From NCBI RefSeq assembly GCF_947179515.1, contig NC_067478.1, forward strand, positions 27,794,605-27,858,604: 64,000 nt of DNA. Reading direction: 5' to 3'. Both the position numbers and the translations under genes were made by a program. Positions 41,056-51,989 of the stretch are shown piece by piece. The notes beneath the pieces were generated by a model, which saw nothing but the letters and a program-made list of their open reading frames with translations, searched no databases and was not told the DNA's origin. The stretch is from Apodemus sylvaticus (lineage: Eukaryota > Chordata > Mammalia > Rodentia > Muridae). Every line of letters starts with the position of its first letter. The stretch's first letter is position 1.

Positions 41056-41276
41056 TCATGGGTGGAAAAATTTGTATGTATTAGTATGTACAAATAGATA
41101 TTCCCACATATTTTATAATACATGAGAAAAGCTCTAAGTAACCAATAGTTTATTTCTCTTCTCCCCCCCCCCCCCCAGTCTTGCACTGTCGAGATGGCTG
41201 CAAAATTCACTAGACGCTATACAACTACCAAGGGCATAAAACAATCCAGCTATTAAAAATGTCAAAGAAAAATTAC

Positions 41277-41338
41277 CTGTTTATTGGATAACTTTTGATT
41301 CTGACACTCAGCTTTAGGATTCTTATATTCTTCCTTAA
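41277..41338 (-). CDS. Xrn1: Xrn1 coding exon (62 nt)
   Basis: Completes the codon for Phe258 and encodes residues 259-278. The acceptor is GTCTCTAG and the donor AAACAG|GTAATT. Translation (F)KEEYKNPKAECQNQKLSNKQ is a highly charged linker. It was found through phase continuity with the flanking exons and is too short to stand out as an open frame. Confidence 0.93.
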
Positions 41339-42014
41339 CTAGAGACAAGAAAACAGAAAATTTGGGAAGTGAAAGTGCTTACTAAATACCAGTTACAGTC
41401 ATCAAGTACTCACTATAGTAAAAACATTTTAAGGGTTTCAAAGTGCACAGTTTCCTTCTGTGTCTGCGCCTCCCTCTCCCTGCTCCTTTTCGCCACTGTC
41501 AGTGCTGAGATCAAATCTAGGTGCTGGCAGTTCTAGGAAAGTGCTCTACCACTGAGCAGAGCCCTAAGTGAGAAGACATATGAACTGAAGAAATTTATAA
41601 TCCAGGGGAGACAAGGAAAGATAATTGTAGACAATCAGATGGGAATGGACAGTGGGCTGTCCTACCGATGTCTATACAGTCATCTGAATTGGACATTGAA
41701 GGGTGTTAGTTCTTCAAACACAAAGAGGAGGCTTAGGGGAAAAAAAGATTTTGAGAAAAGACAGAAAGGAATGTAATAGGTCAGCTCCACAGGAGGGTAA
41801 GGATTTTGTGCTCATTGGAACTACAGGAGCAGGAGAGTCATAATCTTGAAGATATGGACACATGAAATTAGGTTGTAAGCAATGTGTAAGCAAGCACAGA
41901 AAGGCAATCTGATCAGAAGAGGAATTTAGTAAGATTAAATTATGAGTAATACACCACTGGCTAGATAAGAGGAGAGTAAGAGACAGATAAGGAAGTTCTC
42001 AAAAAAGTTTTATT

Positions 42015-42135
42015 TTTGAAGCTGGGTGGTGGTGGTGCACACCTTTAATCCCAGCAGAGGCAGAGGGGCAGAGGGGTAGAGGGGCAGAAGGGGCAGAGGG
42101 GCAGAGGGGCAGAGGCATCATATCCTGATCAGCCT
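42015..42135 (+). repeat. B1 SINE with internal GGGGCAGA expansion
   Basis: The B1 head (gctgggtggtggtggtgcac, acctttaatcccagc) is followed by seven or so GGGGCAGA-like units at 42054-42115 where a normal B1 has a single ggaggcagaggcagg, then a short remnant (atcagcctgggctatgagag). Confidence 0.85.
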
Positions 42136-42139
42136 GGGC

Positions 42140-43080
42140 TATGAGAGAGCCTATGTTAAACAACACCAATGAAAACCACAGCTAGTAGCAAAAACCAAGT
42201 GAGAAGAGAGAGGAAAGCAGATACAAGGGAAGCGGACAAAGAAGACACCAGGACATGAGAGGGGGCGATAGAAGATGAGAAGGAAGGAAGGACAGGAAGG
42301 AAGCTTAGAAAAAGGAAATGAAAATGTTAGGGCACATGATTAGTAAGCCTTTGTTGAGATATAAAATGCACATAGTAACTTACATCACTCTGTATAAAGC
42401 AATCTCAGGAAATACTTTAATACATTTTCATTAAATATACAATTTTTAGCTGATGCATAGAGAGGATAAATAAAATAAGGTTGGATTTGATTTGCGTGTG
42501 TTGTATGCATGTGTGAAAATATATGTAACCATATTAAAATCTATAATTAATATATGTTGATAAATAATAGAAAAACCAATAATTTCCTACAAAAAGAAGT
42601 CTAGGTGGTTTTCTGCTGATTTCTATCAACCCCTTAAAAAGGAAGTAAACACTTCAAAATATAGTAGGGACTATATCTCAGTTCTATGAAGCCAGTATTA
42701 CCAAATAGCTCCAAATTAAAAATATCTCTTAGGAATACCTGTGCAAAACCAAAACTAAAATAAACAAACCCTAAAAATAATAGCAGTCTGACTCTTCAAG
42801 CATGTCAAAATGATTATGATCTATGATCTAGTAGGATTTACCCTAAAAATCCAAGTTTGCTCAGCATAGGAAATATGATTGGACATGTAGGATAAATTGA
42901 ACAAGGCTAAATCATCCCAACAGATACAGTAAAACGAAAAATGAATCAAGGACCTAGGGGTGGGGAGGACTAGAGGGATAGCTCATTCAGGACTGGTCAG
43001 CTGCACAAGCCTGACACTCTGCACCTCTGTAACAACTAGACATGGAAGCATATCAGCTCTGGGGGAAGAAGGAAGGGCGG
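42140..43080. other. AT-rich intronic DNA, nothing recognised
   Basis: No repeat family or exon was identified. It includes scattered A-rich blocks. Confidence 0.4.
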
Positions 43081-43149
43081 AGACAGGAAGATCTCTGTAG
43101 CACATTGGCCAGTCACAACCAGTGACTTCCAGATTTTGTCAGAGACCCA

Positions 43150-43340
43150 GCCTTTTTTGTTTGTTTGTTTGTTTGTTTGTTTTGGATTTGTTGCCCCCCA
43201 AAGACAGGGTTTCTTTGTATAGCCCTGGCTGTCCTGGAACTCACTCTGTAGACCAGACTGGTCTCGAACTCAGAAATCCGCCTGCCTCTGCCTCCCAGAG
43301 TGCTGGGATTACAGGTGTGCGCCACCACTGCCCAGCTGAT
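43150..43340 (-). repeat. B1 SINE with (GTTT)n tail
   Basis: Antisense B1 (aaagacagggtttctttgta through gcgccaccactgcccagctg). The tail array is at 43157-43182. Confidence 0.92.
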
Positions 43341-43357
43341 CACGTCTTAAAAAATAA

Positions 43358-43540
43358 GGCAGACAGCTGGGTGATGGGCAGGCCTTTAATCCCAGTACGC
43401 AGGATGCAGAGGCAGGGGGATTTGTGAGTTTGAGGCCAGCCTGGTTTACAGAGCAAGTTCTAGGACAACCAAGGCCACAAAGAGAAACTCTGTCTTGAAA
43501 AATAAAACAAGACAAATACAACAATAACAACAACAAAAGG
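43358..43540 (+). repeat. B1 SINE, head shortened
   Basis: Sense B1: cagctgggtgatgggcaggc, gagtttgaggccagcctggt, with an AACAA tail. Confidence 0.8.
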
Positions 43541-43544
43541 TAGA

Positions 43545-43690
43545 TGACCCAGTAAGATGGCTCAGTGGGTAAAGGTCCTTGCTGTCATGGTGGAAAAAAA
43601 GAACCAACTCCTGTAAGCTGTCCTCTTGACTTCTACACATATCCACAGAATAAATATGACAAGTTTAAAGAAAAAGAAGGAGAAAGAAAG
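43545..43690 (+). repeat. B3-like SINE
   Basis: Sense: acccagtaagatggctcagt, gggtaaaggtccttgctgtc, cctcttgacttctacacata. Confidence 0.6.
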
Positions 43691-43849
43691 AGGAAAATAC
43701 TTGATATCAGACCCACATGTGTTTGCATGCACTTGCAGAAACACCTATGTAAACCTGTAAGTCCTCATGGAGGAATCTGAGGCTGGAGGTATCCAGCTCA
43801 GTGGTATACTATTTGCCTGGTAGATATAATGTACTAATCCTCAGAACAG

Positions 43850-43975
43850 AAGGAAAGAAAGGAGAGAGGGGGAGAGAGAGAGAGAGAGGTAGGGAGGGAA
43901 AGAGAGAGAAAGAGAGAGAGAGAGACAGAGACACTGAGGGGGTGGGAGAGAGTGAAGGAAAGAGAGAAAATAAAT
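43850..43975. repeat. GA-rich low-complexity tract
   Basis: Irregular GA/GGA repeats with interruptions on the plus strand. Confidence 0.85.
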
Positions 43976-43979
43976 ATTT

Positions 43980-44740
43980 TAAAAAATTTAGCTCCTCCTA
44001 GGTAAAAATAAGAATAGAAAAAATTGAGTGTTTCCTCACCAAATTGGGGACACTGAAACCCATAGCTAAAAATAACATGTGATTGTAAGAGACATACAGG
44101 TCACCTCTACGATCAAGGTTAGGCGAGGTTAGGACAGCTCTTCTCTAAAACAATTAGCATAGCCTCATCAATAATAGTACCAAAAGAATAATGTAGGAAT
44201 AAATTCAACAAAAACATTCTAAGGATTGTGTACTATAAATTATAAGACATCAGTGGAAAAAATTAGAAAAAACTAAGTACATGGAAAGGCATTTGTGTTC
44301 ATGAGCAGAGGAATGCTGTGGTGTTGAAGATACTCCATCCAATGTGATCTATGAAAATTTCAAGCACAGTTTTTGCAGAAATAGATAAAAATGAAAAATT
44401 CATATGGAAATATGAATAAATGAAGCTAGAATAGACCTAGAACAAATGACACTATCCTGAAAAAGGCAACCAAAGTTGGGGACTCAAGACTGTCTGATTT
44501 CTGGAATGAGCACCACACTAAGCACAACAGCATGCCGTCTGTACAGATGTGTTAGATGGGCAGACTGGGATGGAGGCCAGAGCTTACCACAGAGATGTCT
44601 AGTCAACTGACTTTTAGGAAGGGTACCAGGAGAGCGCAAAGTAGAAAATAACAGCCTTTCTCACAACTGCGCTGTAACAACTGGGCATCTACCTGCAGGA
44701 GTATTAGAAACCTTCCCTTCCTCATTACAGCAGACTTTAA
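43980..44740. other. Intronic DNA, possibly old L1
   Basis: Phrases such as caattagcatagcctcatca and aaaggcaaccaaagttgggg look like diverged L1 ORF2 text in the sense direction, but the match is weak. Confidence 0.35.
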
Positions 44741-44744
44741 AGTG

Positions 44745-44940
44745 ATGCGTCTATTTTATTTGTAACTCTCTCCGTCTCTGTATGTGTGGCATATGCATGC
44801 CACGGCACACATGTAGCTCAGAGGATAACTCTAGAGGCTGTTTCTCCTCTTCCACCACGTGCATCTTGGGGACTGAAGTCAAGTTGCTAGGCTTGAACGG
44901 CAAGAGCCTTTACCTGCTGGGTCATTTCACTTGCCTGATG
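44745..44940 (-). repeat. B3-type SINE
   Basis: Antisense: tgtggcatatgcatgccacg, ggggactgaagtcaagttgc, caagagcctttacctgctgg. Confidence 0.7.
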
Positions 44941-44984
44941 AATTTATTTTAAAGTATGAGTTATATTTCAACAAAGCTATTTGT

Positions 44985-45050
44985 TTAAAAAAAAAAACCA
45001 ACCAACCAACCAACCAACCAACAACAACAACAAACAACAAAAAGAAGAAA
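44985..45050. repeat. (CCAA)n (CAA)n microsatellite
   Basis: Six CCAA units, then ACA/CAA repeats. It lies just downstream of the donor of the next exon (45074). Confidence 0.9.
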
Positions 45051-45073
45051 CAGTTTTCTACCTTAAAACTTAC

Positions 45074-45182
45074 ATTTTCGGTGAGAGTCATGTTTTCTTT
45101 GCTGATGTCTAACACTGTGGTCATTAAAGCCAGATTTATGAGGTTCAGTTACTTGACTTATCTCTTGAGGTAGAACTGCACC
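45074..45182 (-). CDS. Xrn1: Xrn1 coding exon
   Basis: Residues 222-257 and the first base of codon 258. The acceptor is AACTTTCAG and the donor CGAAAAT|GTAAGT. It encodes GAVLPQEISQVTEPHKSGFN, then DHSVRHQQRKHDSHRK, ending in a basic His/Arg/Lys patch. Disordered linker after the SH3-like domain. Confidence 0.95.
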
Positions 45183-45549
45183 CTGAAAGTTAAAATTCTC
45201 AGAAATTAATTAAACAAACCCTTGATATAACTTCAAAAAAATTAAAGTTAATTTAATAAAAATTACACAGCTTTTTAGAAAAACACACAGAAAACTATAA
45301 GGAATTTAAAAAACTACTCAAAAATCACTCTTGGAAATAAGTATCATTAATATAATGGTCACCACACTCCAGAATTCCCCTACATGTTAGTTAGAAAGCA
45401 AGGTAAAGAAAAGACAAGTACCTTCCCAAAGTTCTCTTTTCAACGGAAACAATTCAAACTAACTTTGTTTAAAGTTAACAAATACAGAAACTAAAAAAAA
45501 GCACTAAACTTTGAATGCTCATTAATTGAACCATCTCTAAATCTTTAGA

Positions 45550-45770
45550 AAGATTTCCATTGTTCTATGTGTCTGGGCGTTTTGCCTACATGTATGTCTG
45601 TGTACCATATGTGTGCCTGGTGGTCAAGGAGGTCAGTAGGGCATAGGATCCCCTGGAGCTGGGTGACAGAAGGTTGTGAGGCCACCATGTGGACACTGGC
45701 AACCAAACCTAGGTCTTCTACAAGAGCAACAAGTACTCTTAACTGTTGAACTTTCTCTCTCTTGGCCCCC
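45550..45770 (-). repeat. B3-type SINE
   Basis: Antisense: ctgggcgttttgcctacatg, ggccaccatgtggacactgg, ctaggtcttctacaagagca. Confidence 0.7.
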
Positions 45771-46454
45771 AGAAATTTCTCGAAAACTTTCTCTAGATTT
45801 ACTTCAAGACAAAGACACTTTTAGTGTGAGTGGAGATAAGGAGCGAGTGGGTGTACAGAACAGGGCTGGGCATGCTCAGCCACCACCACAATTGTCCCCA
45901 CACATTGATGTTAACAACTTCCATTAAAAAGGCTTTAAAATTAATATTTTCTTGTATTTTTTGAAAGGTGAGGATATTAACTCATGTACATTCCTTTCTA
46001 GGTTCTTTTCTCAATAGCGGATTTTAAAATTAATGTTTATATTTCCAAATGAAACAGAACTTTCCAGCAAGACTGATCACAAACTTACAGTAATTAAGAC
46101 AGTTTATAAATGGGCACAATAGTAAAATGACATGGCTAAGTTTTACATAAATATTTTATAAGATTCTTTCTCTCCTCTCGGTGAACGCACACATGTGTGC
46201 ATTATACACTGATGTCCTCACACCTTCCTCAAATACTTCTCAGTCTAAGTTTTTGACAGTGTTCTTCACTGAACCCGAGCTCACCGTTTCAGCCACACTC
46301 AGTGGCCGGCAAAGCCCCAGGATGTGCCTAGCTCCCAGCCCCCAGCGCTGTGGCTACACATATGTGATACTATGCCTAGCTCTTAATTGAGTACTGAGGA
46401 TCCAAATTCATATCCAAGCACTTTACCCACTGAGTCCATTCTCCAATCTTGTTT

Positions 46455-46635
46455 TGTTTTTTTGGTTTTTTGGATTTTTTTTTTTTTTTTTTTTTGAGAC
46501 AGAGTTTCTCTGTATAGCCCTGGCTGTCCTGGAACTCACTCTGTAGACCAGGCTGGCCTCCAATTTAGAAATCCGCCTGCCTCTGCCTCCCAGAGTGCTG
46601 GGATTATAGGCATGTGCCCCCACCGCCCGGCTTCA
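46455..46635 (-). repeat. B1 SINE
   Basis: Antisense B1 with a T-rich tail (gagacagagtttctctgtat through gtgcccccaccgcccggctt). The text ccaatctt (46443-46450) recurs as ccaatctt (46641-46648) and may be the target duplication. Confidence 0.93.
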
Positions 46636-46649
46636 ACTGTCCAATCTTA

Positions 46650-47300
46650 AGATCCTTTGTTTGTTGGAAGAGAAAGCCAGAGGGCAAAAAGAAACAACTT
46701 GCTATAGTTGAATCTGCAAAAGGAAGTAAAAGCAGAGGCTGGAGAGATTTAAGACAAAGCAATTTTCATCATTGTGCTCTTGGCAAGTCCTATTTATCTT
46801 CAATTCTGGGCACACAGAACTTCACACTGGGTCCAAAGGAGCATCATGTCCTAGCTGACATTGAGCTTGTCTCAAAACACTTGAAAATATGATGGAGTTG
46901 GGGCACAGGACCCGTCAGGCTCCTCCTTCTCTACAGTTACATGGCGTGAGACTTTATCACCAGAGCAGGATGGCTGGGAGAGCTTTGGAAAGAGCAGTGC
47001 TTTCTGAGGGCTCTGGGCTAAGGAAGTGAACTGGAACAGAAGGATCAATAGACAGGCATACATAGAGGCTGCTTGTTGGTTACCGCCAGGTATGTTACAT
47101 GCCTGTGCTCCCGCTACCTCAACTTCAGTATGGTAAGGGCACCAACTTATATATAAATAAACTGAAGTCCAAAAGTGATAATTTCATTGAAGAATTACTG
47201 ATATTTGGGTATTTAAGTTTAAAGTACTTCAAAAAACAGATGTATAATTCTAAACAGAAAGAAAATACTGTAGTTGTGAACAGTTCTTTGGGTCATTAAA
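46650..47300. other. Intronic DNA, nothing recognised
   Basis: No exon-like or repeat structure could be named. Confidence 0.35.
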
Positions 47301-47304
47301 AAGC

Positions 47305-47450
47305 CAACTTATTATTTATGTGTGTATGTGTATGTGGAAGAATTGCAGGTGGTTGTAAGTTACCTGACATGGGCACTGGGAGCCAAGCTTGGGTGCTCTG
47401 CAACAGTAGTGCCCACTCTTAACTGCTAAGCTGCTGTTCTAGAACCCCCT
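47305..47450 (-). repeat. B3-like SINE
   Basis: Antisense: tgtgtatgtgtatgtggaag, ggtggttgtaagttacctga, gggcactgggagccaagctt. Confidence 0.6.
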
Positions 47451-47559
47451 AATGTTTCTCTAAGTGTTGGGCATACCGCTATATTTTACTAATGAATGCT
47501 TGGATTTTTTTTTTTAACTTTTGGTAAATTCTCTAGAATTTACTTAAGCTCAGTCTCTT

Positions 47560-47790
47560 CCTTCATTCCTTCCTCCCTCCCTTTCCATCTTTCTTTTTCT
47601 TCTTCCTCTTCCTTCCTCCCCTTTTCTTCTTCCTCCTCCTCTTCTTTTTTTCTGAGACGGGGTTTCTCTGGGCAGCCCTGGCTGTCCTGGAACTCACCCT
47701 GTAAACCAGGCTGGTCTCAAACTCAGAGATCGCCTGCCTCTGCCTCTTGAGTGCTGGGATTAAGGGCGTGTGCCACCACTATGCCCAAAC
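47560..47790 (-). repeat. B1 SINE with pyrimidine-rich tail
   Basis: TTCC/TCTT-rich sequence at 47560-47650 runs into an antisense B1 (tctgagacggggtttctctg through gtgtgccaccactatgccca). Confidence 0.85.
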
Positions 47791-47799
47791 AAACTCAGC

Positions 47800-49370
47800 T
47801 TATCAATATTAATGGTTCATGAGTTTAAAATTGTTGACCTATGTAGCTTTCACTTCTTGGGATAGACAAAACATGGCTGTGTTTAGTTAAATAAGTTGAA
47901 TCTAGAAAGATTTAGCAGTAAAGGAAGAAAGCATATTTTAAGAACAAAGAACACACAATCCCAAATGGAAATGATTTGTGGGAAATAGAAAGTAAAGAGT
48001 ACAATCTGGTTGATTTTATCATTTTATCAAACGGCTGGACATTTTTTTTTTAAATGTGAATTAGTATGGTCATGTTACTGGACCATAGCTCCGAGAGGTT
48101 TTTGATCTTAGAGAAAGAATTCAAAGACACAGAAGAGACTCAACAATAACAGGTCTGTTAGCGCAAAGCTCCAGTGTACTCTAAAGACACAGAGGGCAGG
48201 CTCAAGAGTCAGTGTCTGTCCTGATGTCTGTCTTAGTCTGGGTTTTTCTTCAGGTCTTATCCTTGTATCTTCAGCTCTTTCCATACTCAAGTAGGGGACT
48301 GTTTTATCATGAATGGTGCCACAGGGACTGTCACACCACATGATTAAGTGCATGGTACTGAAGTCACAATCCAGAGTATACTTTTAAAAGCCAATTTCTA
48401 CACCATAGTTTTTGGCCAGTTATTTAATAACTCCTTACCTATCTTCCATATCAGTTATAGATTACAAAAGACCTTATGAGTGGGAGGAGTCAGGCTGGAA
48501 TCCAAGAGTACTGAGCAGGAAGCGCTATACATTCAAAAGTATTAGAACAACACATTTTTAGGCCTGGCAAAGATCTCAGAAGTCTCCAATGCCTTCATTT
48601 TATATGTGTGATCACAGCAGTCCAGAGTAGTACATTTTCATAACTTGTGTTGTGAAACCTGCATTCCAGAACTTAAGGTTTAGCACTACTACAATCACTG
48701 CTACGCGGCATAAAGCGGGTTTTCAACCGAGAAGATACCTTACCCAATTATTCCTTCAGGCCAATTTAGGTAAAAGGATCATTAAGAGAGATTACACAAC
48801 ATTATACACAAAGAACTCTGAGAGATAACACCGGGGAGAACAGAAAAGGGAATGGAGAAGTCCAATGACTTAGAATCTTGTTACAAAAAGATAACAAAAA
48901 GAAGACAATTACAAACTTTCTTTTAGTGGTGACAGCATACAAAGCAGCAGGAAGCTAGTGTGGACAGAAGAAGCCAGACAGAATCTCAACTAGATCTGGG
49001 GGACATAAGTTCTCGATTCCAAGCTTTTGGGACTGCATGTCTGGGCAGTGATGATGTAGAAACGAGAACAAGAGGACAGGCTTTAGCTGGGGTTACTTTT
49101 GGGACTTCTTGAGGTCAATGTGACACATACACTCCTCCTCTACAGACTGGCAATACTGGATTAAATACCTGATTAAGAGGTCAGAACCATAGATTATAGA
49201 TTAGTTATACTTGACAGACAGGTAAGAATCAAAGACATTAGTCAGGCATAAGGGAAAGGGAAGTTGTTCCGTTCAGTGGGATGGTTTTCTAGTGAACAGC
49301 TGGAAAAGCAAGAGTTAATATAGAAGGTGCACATGCAAGAACCAGGGAAATGTTTCCACTCACTTACCCA
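47800..49370. other. Largely unique intronic DNA
   Basis: I see no named repeat, exon or structured RNA in this 1.6-kb stretch. The minus-strand open frame at 48108-48353 has no splice support. Confidence 0.4.
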
Positions 49371-49379
49371 CCCACTCAT

Positions 49380-49560
49380 TCACTTTATGAAGCAAGGTCT
49401 CGCTGTGTTAGGTAAGTTGGCCTTGAACTCCTGGGTTAAATGGTTCTTTAGCCTTCTGAGCTTCCGAGAGTAGCTGGGACTGCAAGTGTGAGCCACTGTG
49501 CACAGACTTTTACAGCCAGTACAGTGGTGCAGACCTATAATCCCAACACTTGGGAGGTAA
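49380..49560. repeat. Old B1/Alu-like monomers
   Basis: 49380-49505 is an antisense, old-looking 7SL-derived monomer (agcaaggtctcgctgtgtta, gagtagctgggactgcaagt). A short sense B1 piece (ccagtacagtggtgcagacc, taatcccaacacttgggagg) follows. Confidence 0.6.
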
Positions 49561-49639
49561 GACGGGGACTCTGATGATAAGGCTTGGCAGCAGGGGCATT
49601 TATCCACCAAGTTATCCTAAATAATCTTTAAGGTTATTA

Positions 49640-49800
49640 TTACTACTTAGACACGGTCTCACTATGTAGCTCTGGCTGACCTGGAACTTGATACATAGAC
49701 AACATGATTCAGGATCAGATGGGCATTCACAAAAATACATCTGCCTCTGCTTCCCAATTACTGGGATAAAAAGTGCATACCACCATACACTGCAGTTATT
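49640..49800 (-). repeat. Diverged B1 with rearrangement
   Basis: Antisense: agacacggtctcactatgta, gctctggctgacctggaact, gcctctgcttcccaattact. Confidence 0.6.
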
Positions 49801-49804
49801 TTAT

Positions 49805-49864
<60 letters not shown>
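49801..49864. repeat. (CTAT)n microsatellite
   Basis: About fifteen CTAT units, at the tail side of the next B1. Confidence 0.95.
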
Positions 49865-49985
49865 TTAGGCAGGGTTTCTCTGTGTAGTGTCTGGCTGTCC
49901 TGGAACTCACTCTGTAGACCAGGCTGGCATCGAACTCTGCCTCCCAGTGCTAGGATTAAAGGCGTGCACCACCACTGCCCGGCTA
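49865..49985 (-). repeat. B1 SINE with internal deletion
   Basis: Antisense: aggcagggtttctctgtgta; the ctcagaaatccgcctgc block is missing; then gcgtgcaccaccactgcccg. Confidence 0.85.
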
Positions 49986-50448
49986 GTCTAGGGTTTTATT
50001 TCTCTAAGGTGTTGTTCAACTTGTTTTTAAGACAGGGTCTAACTGGGACATGGCTTATCCCGAAGGAGAAGCCGGCGGAGCAGTGAGCCCCAGGGATGTG
50101 TCTGTGTCAGTGTCTCCTGTGCCCTTTATGTGAGTGTTGAAGAACGAGCGCAGGTTATCTGACAGGCACTTCACTGTTTTAGTCACTGTTCTACTGCTGA
50201 GAGGAGAAAACAAGGCTTCTTTGTGGGGCTAACCACACTTTCAGAGGGTTGATCCCCTCTCCCCCTGGAGGAGAGCACAGCTGCACACACGGTGCTGGGG
50301 CTACATCCTGATCCACAGGGAGAGAGAGAACACTGGACTAGGGTTCTGAGGACTTGTCAGACCTCAAAGCTCATCCCCAGTGACACACTGCCTCCAACAA
50401 GGCTACAGGTCCTAATCCTTCTAATCCTATCAGGTAGTTCCATTTCTT

Positions 50449-50800
50449 TTTTTTTTAAATTTTTTTAAATTCGATATATTTTTTATTTACATTTCAAATG
50501 ATTTCCCCTTTTCTGGCCCCCCACTCCCCAGAAGTCCCAAAAGCCCTCTTCCCTCTCGCTGTTCTTCCATCCACCCCTTCCCACTTCCCTGTTCTGGTTT
50601 TGCCCTATACTGCTACAACTGAGTCTTTCCAGAACCAGGGGCCACTCCTCCGTTCTTCTTGTACCTCATTTGATGTGTGGATTATGTTTTGGGTATTCCA
50701 ATTTTCTGGGATAATATCCACTTATTAGTGAGTGCATACCATGATTGATCTTTTGAGACTGGGTTACCTCACTTAGTATGGTGTTCTCCAGTTCCATCCA
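50449..50800 (-). mobile_element. L1 3' end of a U6-L1 chimeric retrogene
   Basis: Antisense L1: A-tail (T-rich 50449-50468), the cgatatattttttatttaca signature, 3' UTR, then the ORF2 C-terminal end (gagactgggttacctcactt). At about 50800 it switches without a gap to U6 snRNA. The whole 50449-50908 unit is flanked by the exact 16-bp duplication GGTAGTTCCATTTCTT at 50433-50448 and 50909-50924. Confidence 0.92.
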
Positions 50801-50908
50801 AAAAATATGGAACGCTTCACGAATTTGCGTGTCATCCTTGCGCAGGGGCCATGCTAGTCTTCTCTGTATCGTTCTAATTTTTAGTATATGTGCTGCCGAA
50901 GCGAGCAT
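50801..50908 (-). pseudogene. U6 snRNA pseudogene fused to L1
   Basis: The minus strand is a nearly complete U6 snRNA of 108 nucleotides. It contains the 5' stem CTCGCTTCGGCAGCACA, the ATACAGAGAAG element close to the usual ACAGAGA box, GATGACACGCAAATTCGTG, and the end CCATATTTTT. By memory of the U6 sequence it differs at about four positions (first base, one extra A, two transitions). No TATA box or proximal element is seen upstream, and the copy lies inside the L1 target-site duplication, so it is a retrotransposed chimera and not a Pol III gene. Confidence 0.93.
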
Positions 50909-51129
50909 GGTAGTTCCATTTCTTAGTGACTAAAGCAGTAAACATATCAGCCTACAGGGTCAATCTTATTCAAACTACCACACTGAGCAATTTTCTCAGG
51001 CTAATGAATCTTTTTAGTTTTTATTTTTGGGAGACAAGGTGTCAAAATAGCTGAGGCAGACCTCAAATTCCCTGATCCCGTTGCCTCTTCATCTGTTTGG
51101 ATAACAGGCATATCCCACCATGAACAGTA

Positions 51130-51540
51130 GACTTCATTCTTTTATGTATGTAGATGAAGACATTCATGTGTGTGTGTGTGTGTGTGTGTCTGCCTGTGTT
51201 TGTGCATGCACATGAATGTGTGCTGGCTCATGTGTTATGTGCTCTAGGCGTTGTGCCTACTACTTTACTTTTTGGGCAGGGTCTTTTGTTGAACCTGAGC
51301 ACACCAACTAAGCTAGCTTGGCCGACCAGCAAGCCCCAGAGACCCCCGTCAGCTTTCTATAGCCCTGGGACCCCCACACAGGCACTGCTGCACTGCCTGA
51401 CTTTTTCTGTGGCTGCTGAGGATTGGACTCAGGTCGTCAGGCTCTCACCATGGCACGCTGCCAACCAAGCCCGTTTCCCAATGCCTCTTCTGTCTTGTGT
51501 AGAAGGGCCAGGGTTAAACTCACATAGGATAAGGAGCTTT
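51130..51540 (-). repeat. B3/B4-like SINE region with (TG)n
   Basis: A (TG)n run at 51166-51189 precedes antisense SINE-like text (gaggattggactcaggtcgt, gtagaagggccagggttaaa). Diverged and composite. Confidence 0.45.
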
Positions 51541-51891
51541 GCATCACTGCCTACAGTCCCAGACCTCTTTTTAACCTTTCAATGTTTGTTCATATTTAAG
51601 AAAACCCTCTACCAGAATAACATTGCATATTAAGGGGGGGAAAAATAAGTTAATTGTGCCATTAAGGCCTTTGTTGAATTCAAAATATAATCATTACAAT
51701 TTTGTGAGCAAGTAAAAATTATGCCAAAACTGATCTTGAAATTATATTCCCATTTACTGGTCCAACTTTATGCATGCCTAAAAGGAATTATGAAAATTCA
51801 TGATAAAAACTCTCATAAAATTTGGAGAGAAATAACACTACAAATGCAAAGAAAACCACTTTTAACTAACTGTCCATCAAAGAATGCTAAC

Positions 51892-51987
51892 CTTCTCTTG
51901 TATCGTTGGCTGCAAGTGTTGAATTTTTCCAGATCCTTGTAGAGATTGCCAAATGTTGCAAAATTCATCATCACCTTTTGGAGGTAC
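51892..51987 (-). CDS. Xrn1: Xrn1 coding exon
   Basis: Residues 190-221; 96 nucleotides, phase 0 at both ends. The acceptor is TATTTACTAG and the donor GAGAAG|GTTAGC. It encodes VPPKGDDEFCNIWQSLQGSG, then KIQHLQPTIQEK. The DDEFCNIWQSLQ block is strongly conserved with human XRN1 and looks like an amphipathic motif in otherwise disordered sequence. Confidence 0.96.
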
Positions 51988-51989
51988 CT

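Noticed and set aside
50801..50908. Functional U6 snRNA gene
   Set aside because: It lies inside a retrotransposition duplication, is fused to L1, has several changes, and has no TATA box or proximal element at the Pol III promoter position.
50666..50908. 80-codon minus-strand protein
   Set aside because: The frame reads through U6 snRNA and an L1 3' end. It has no biological unity.
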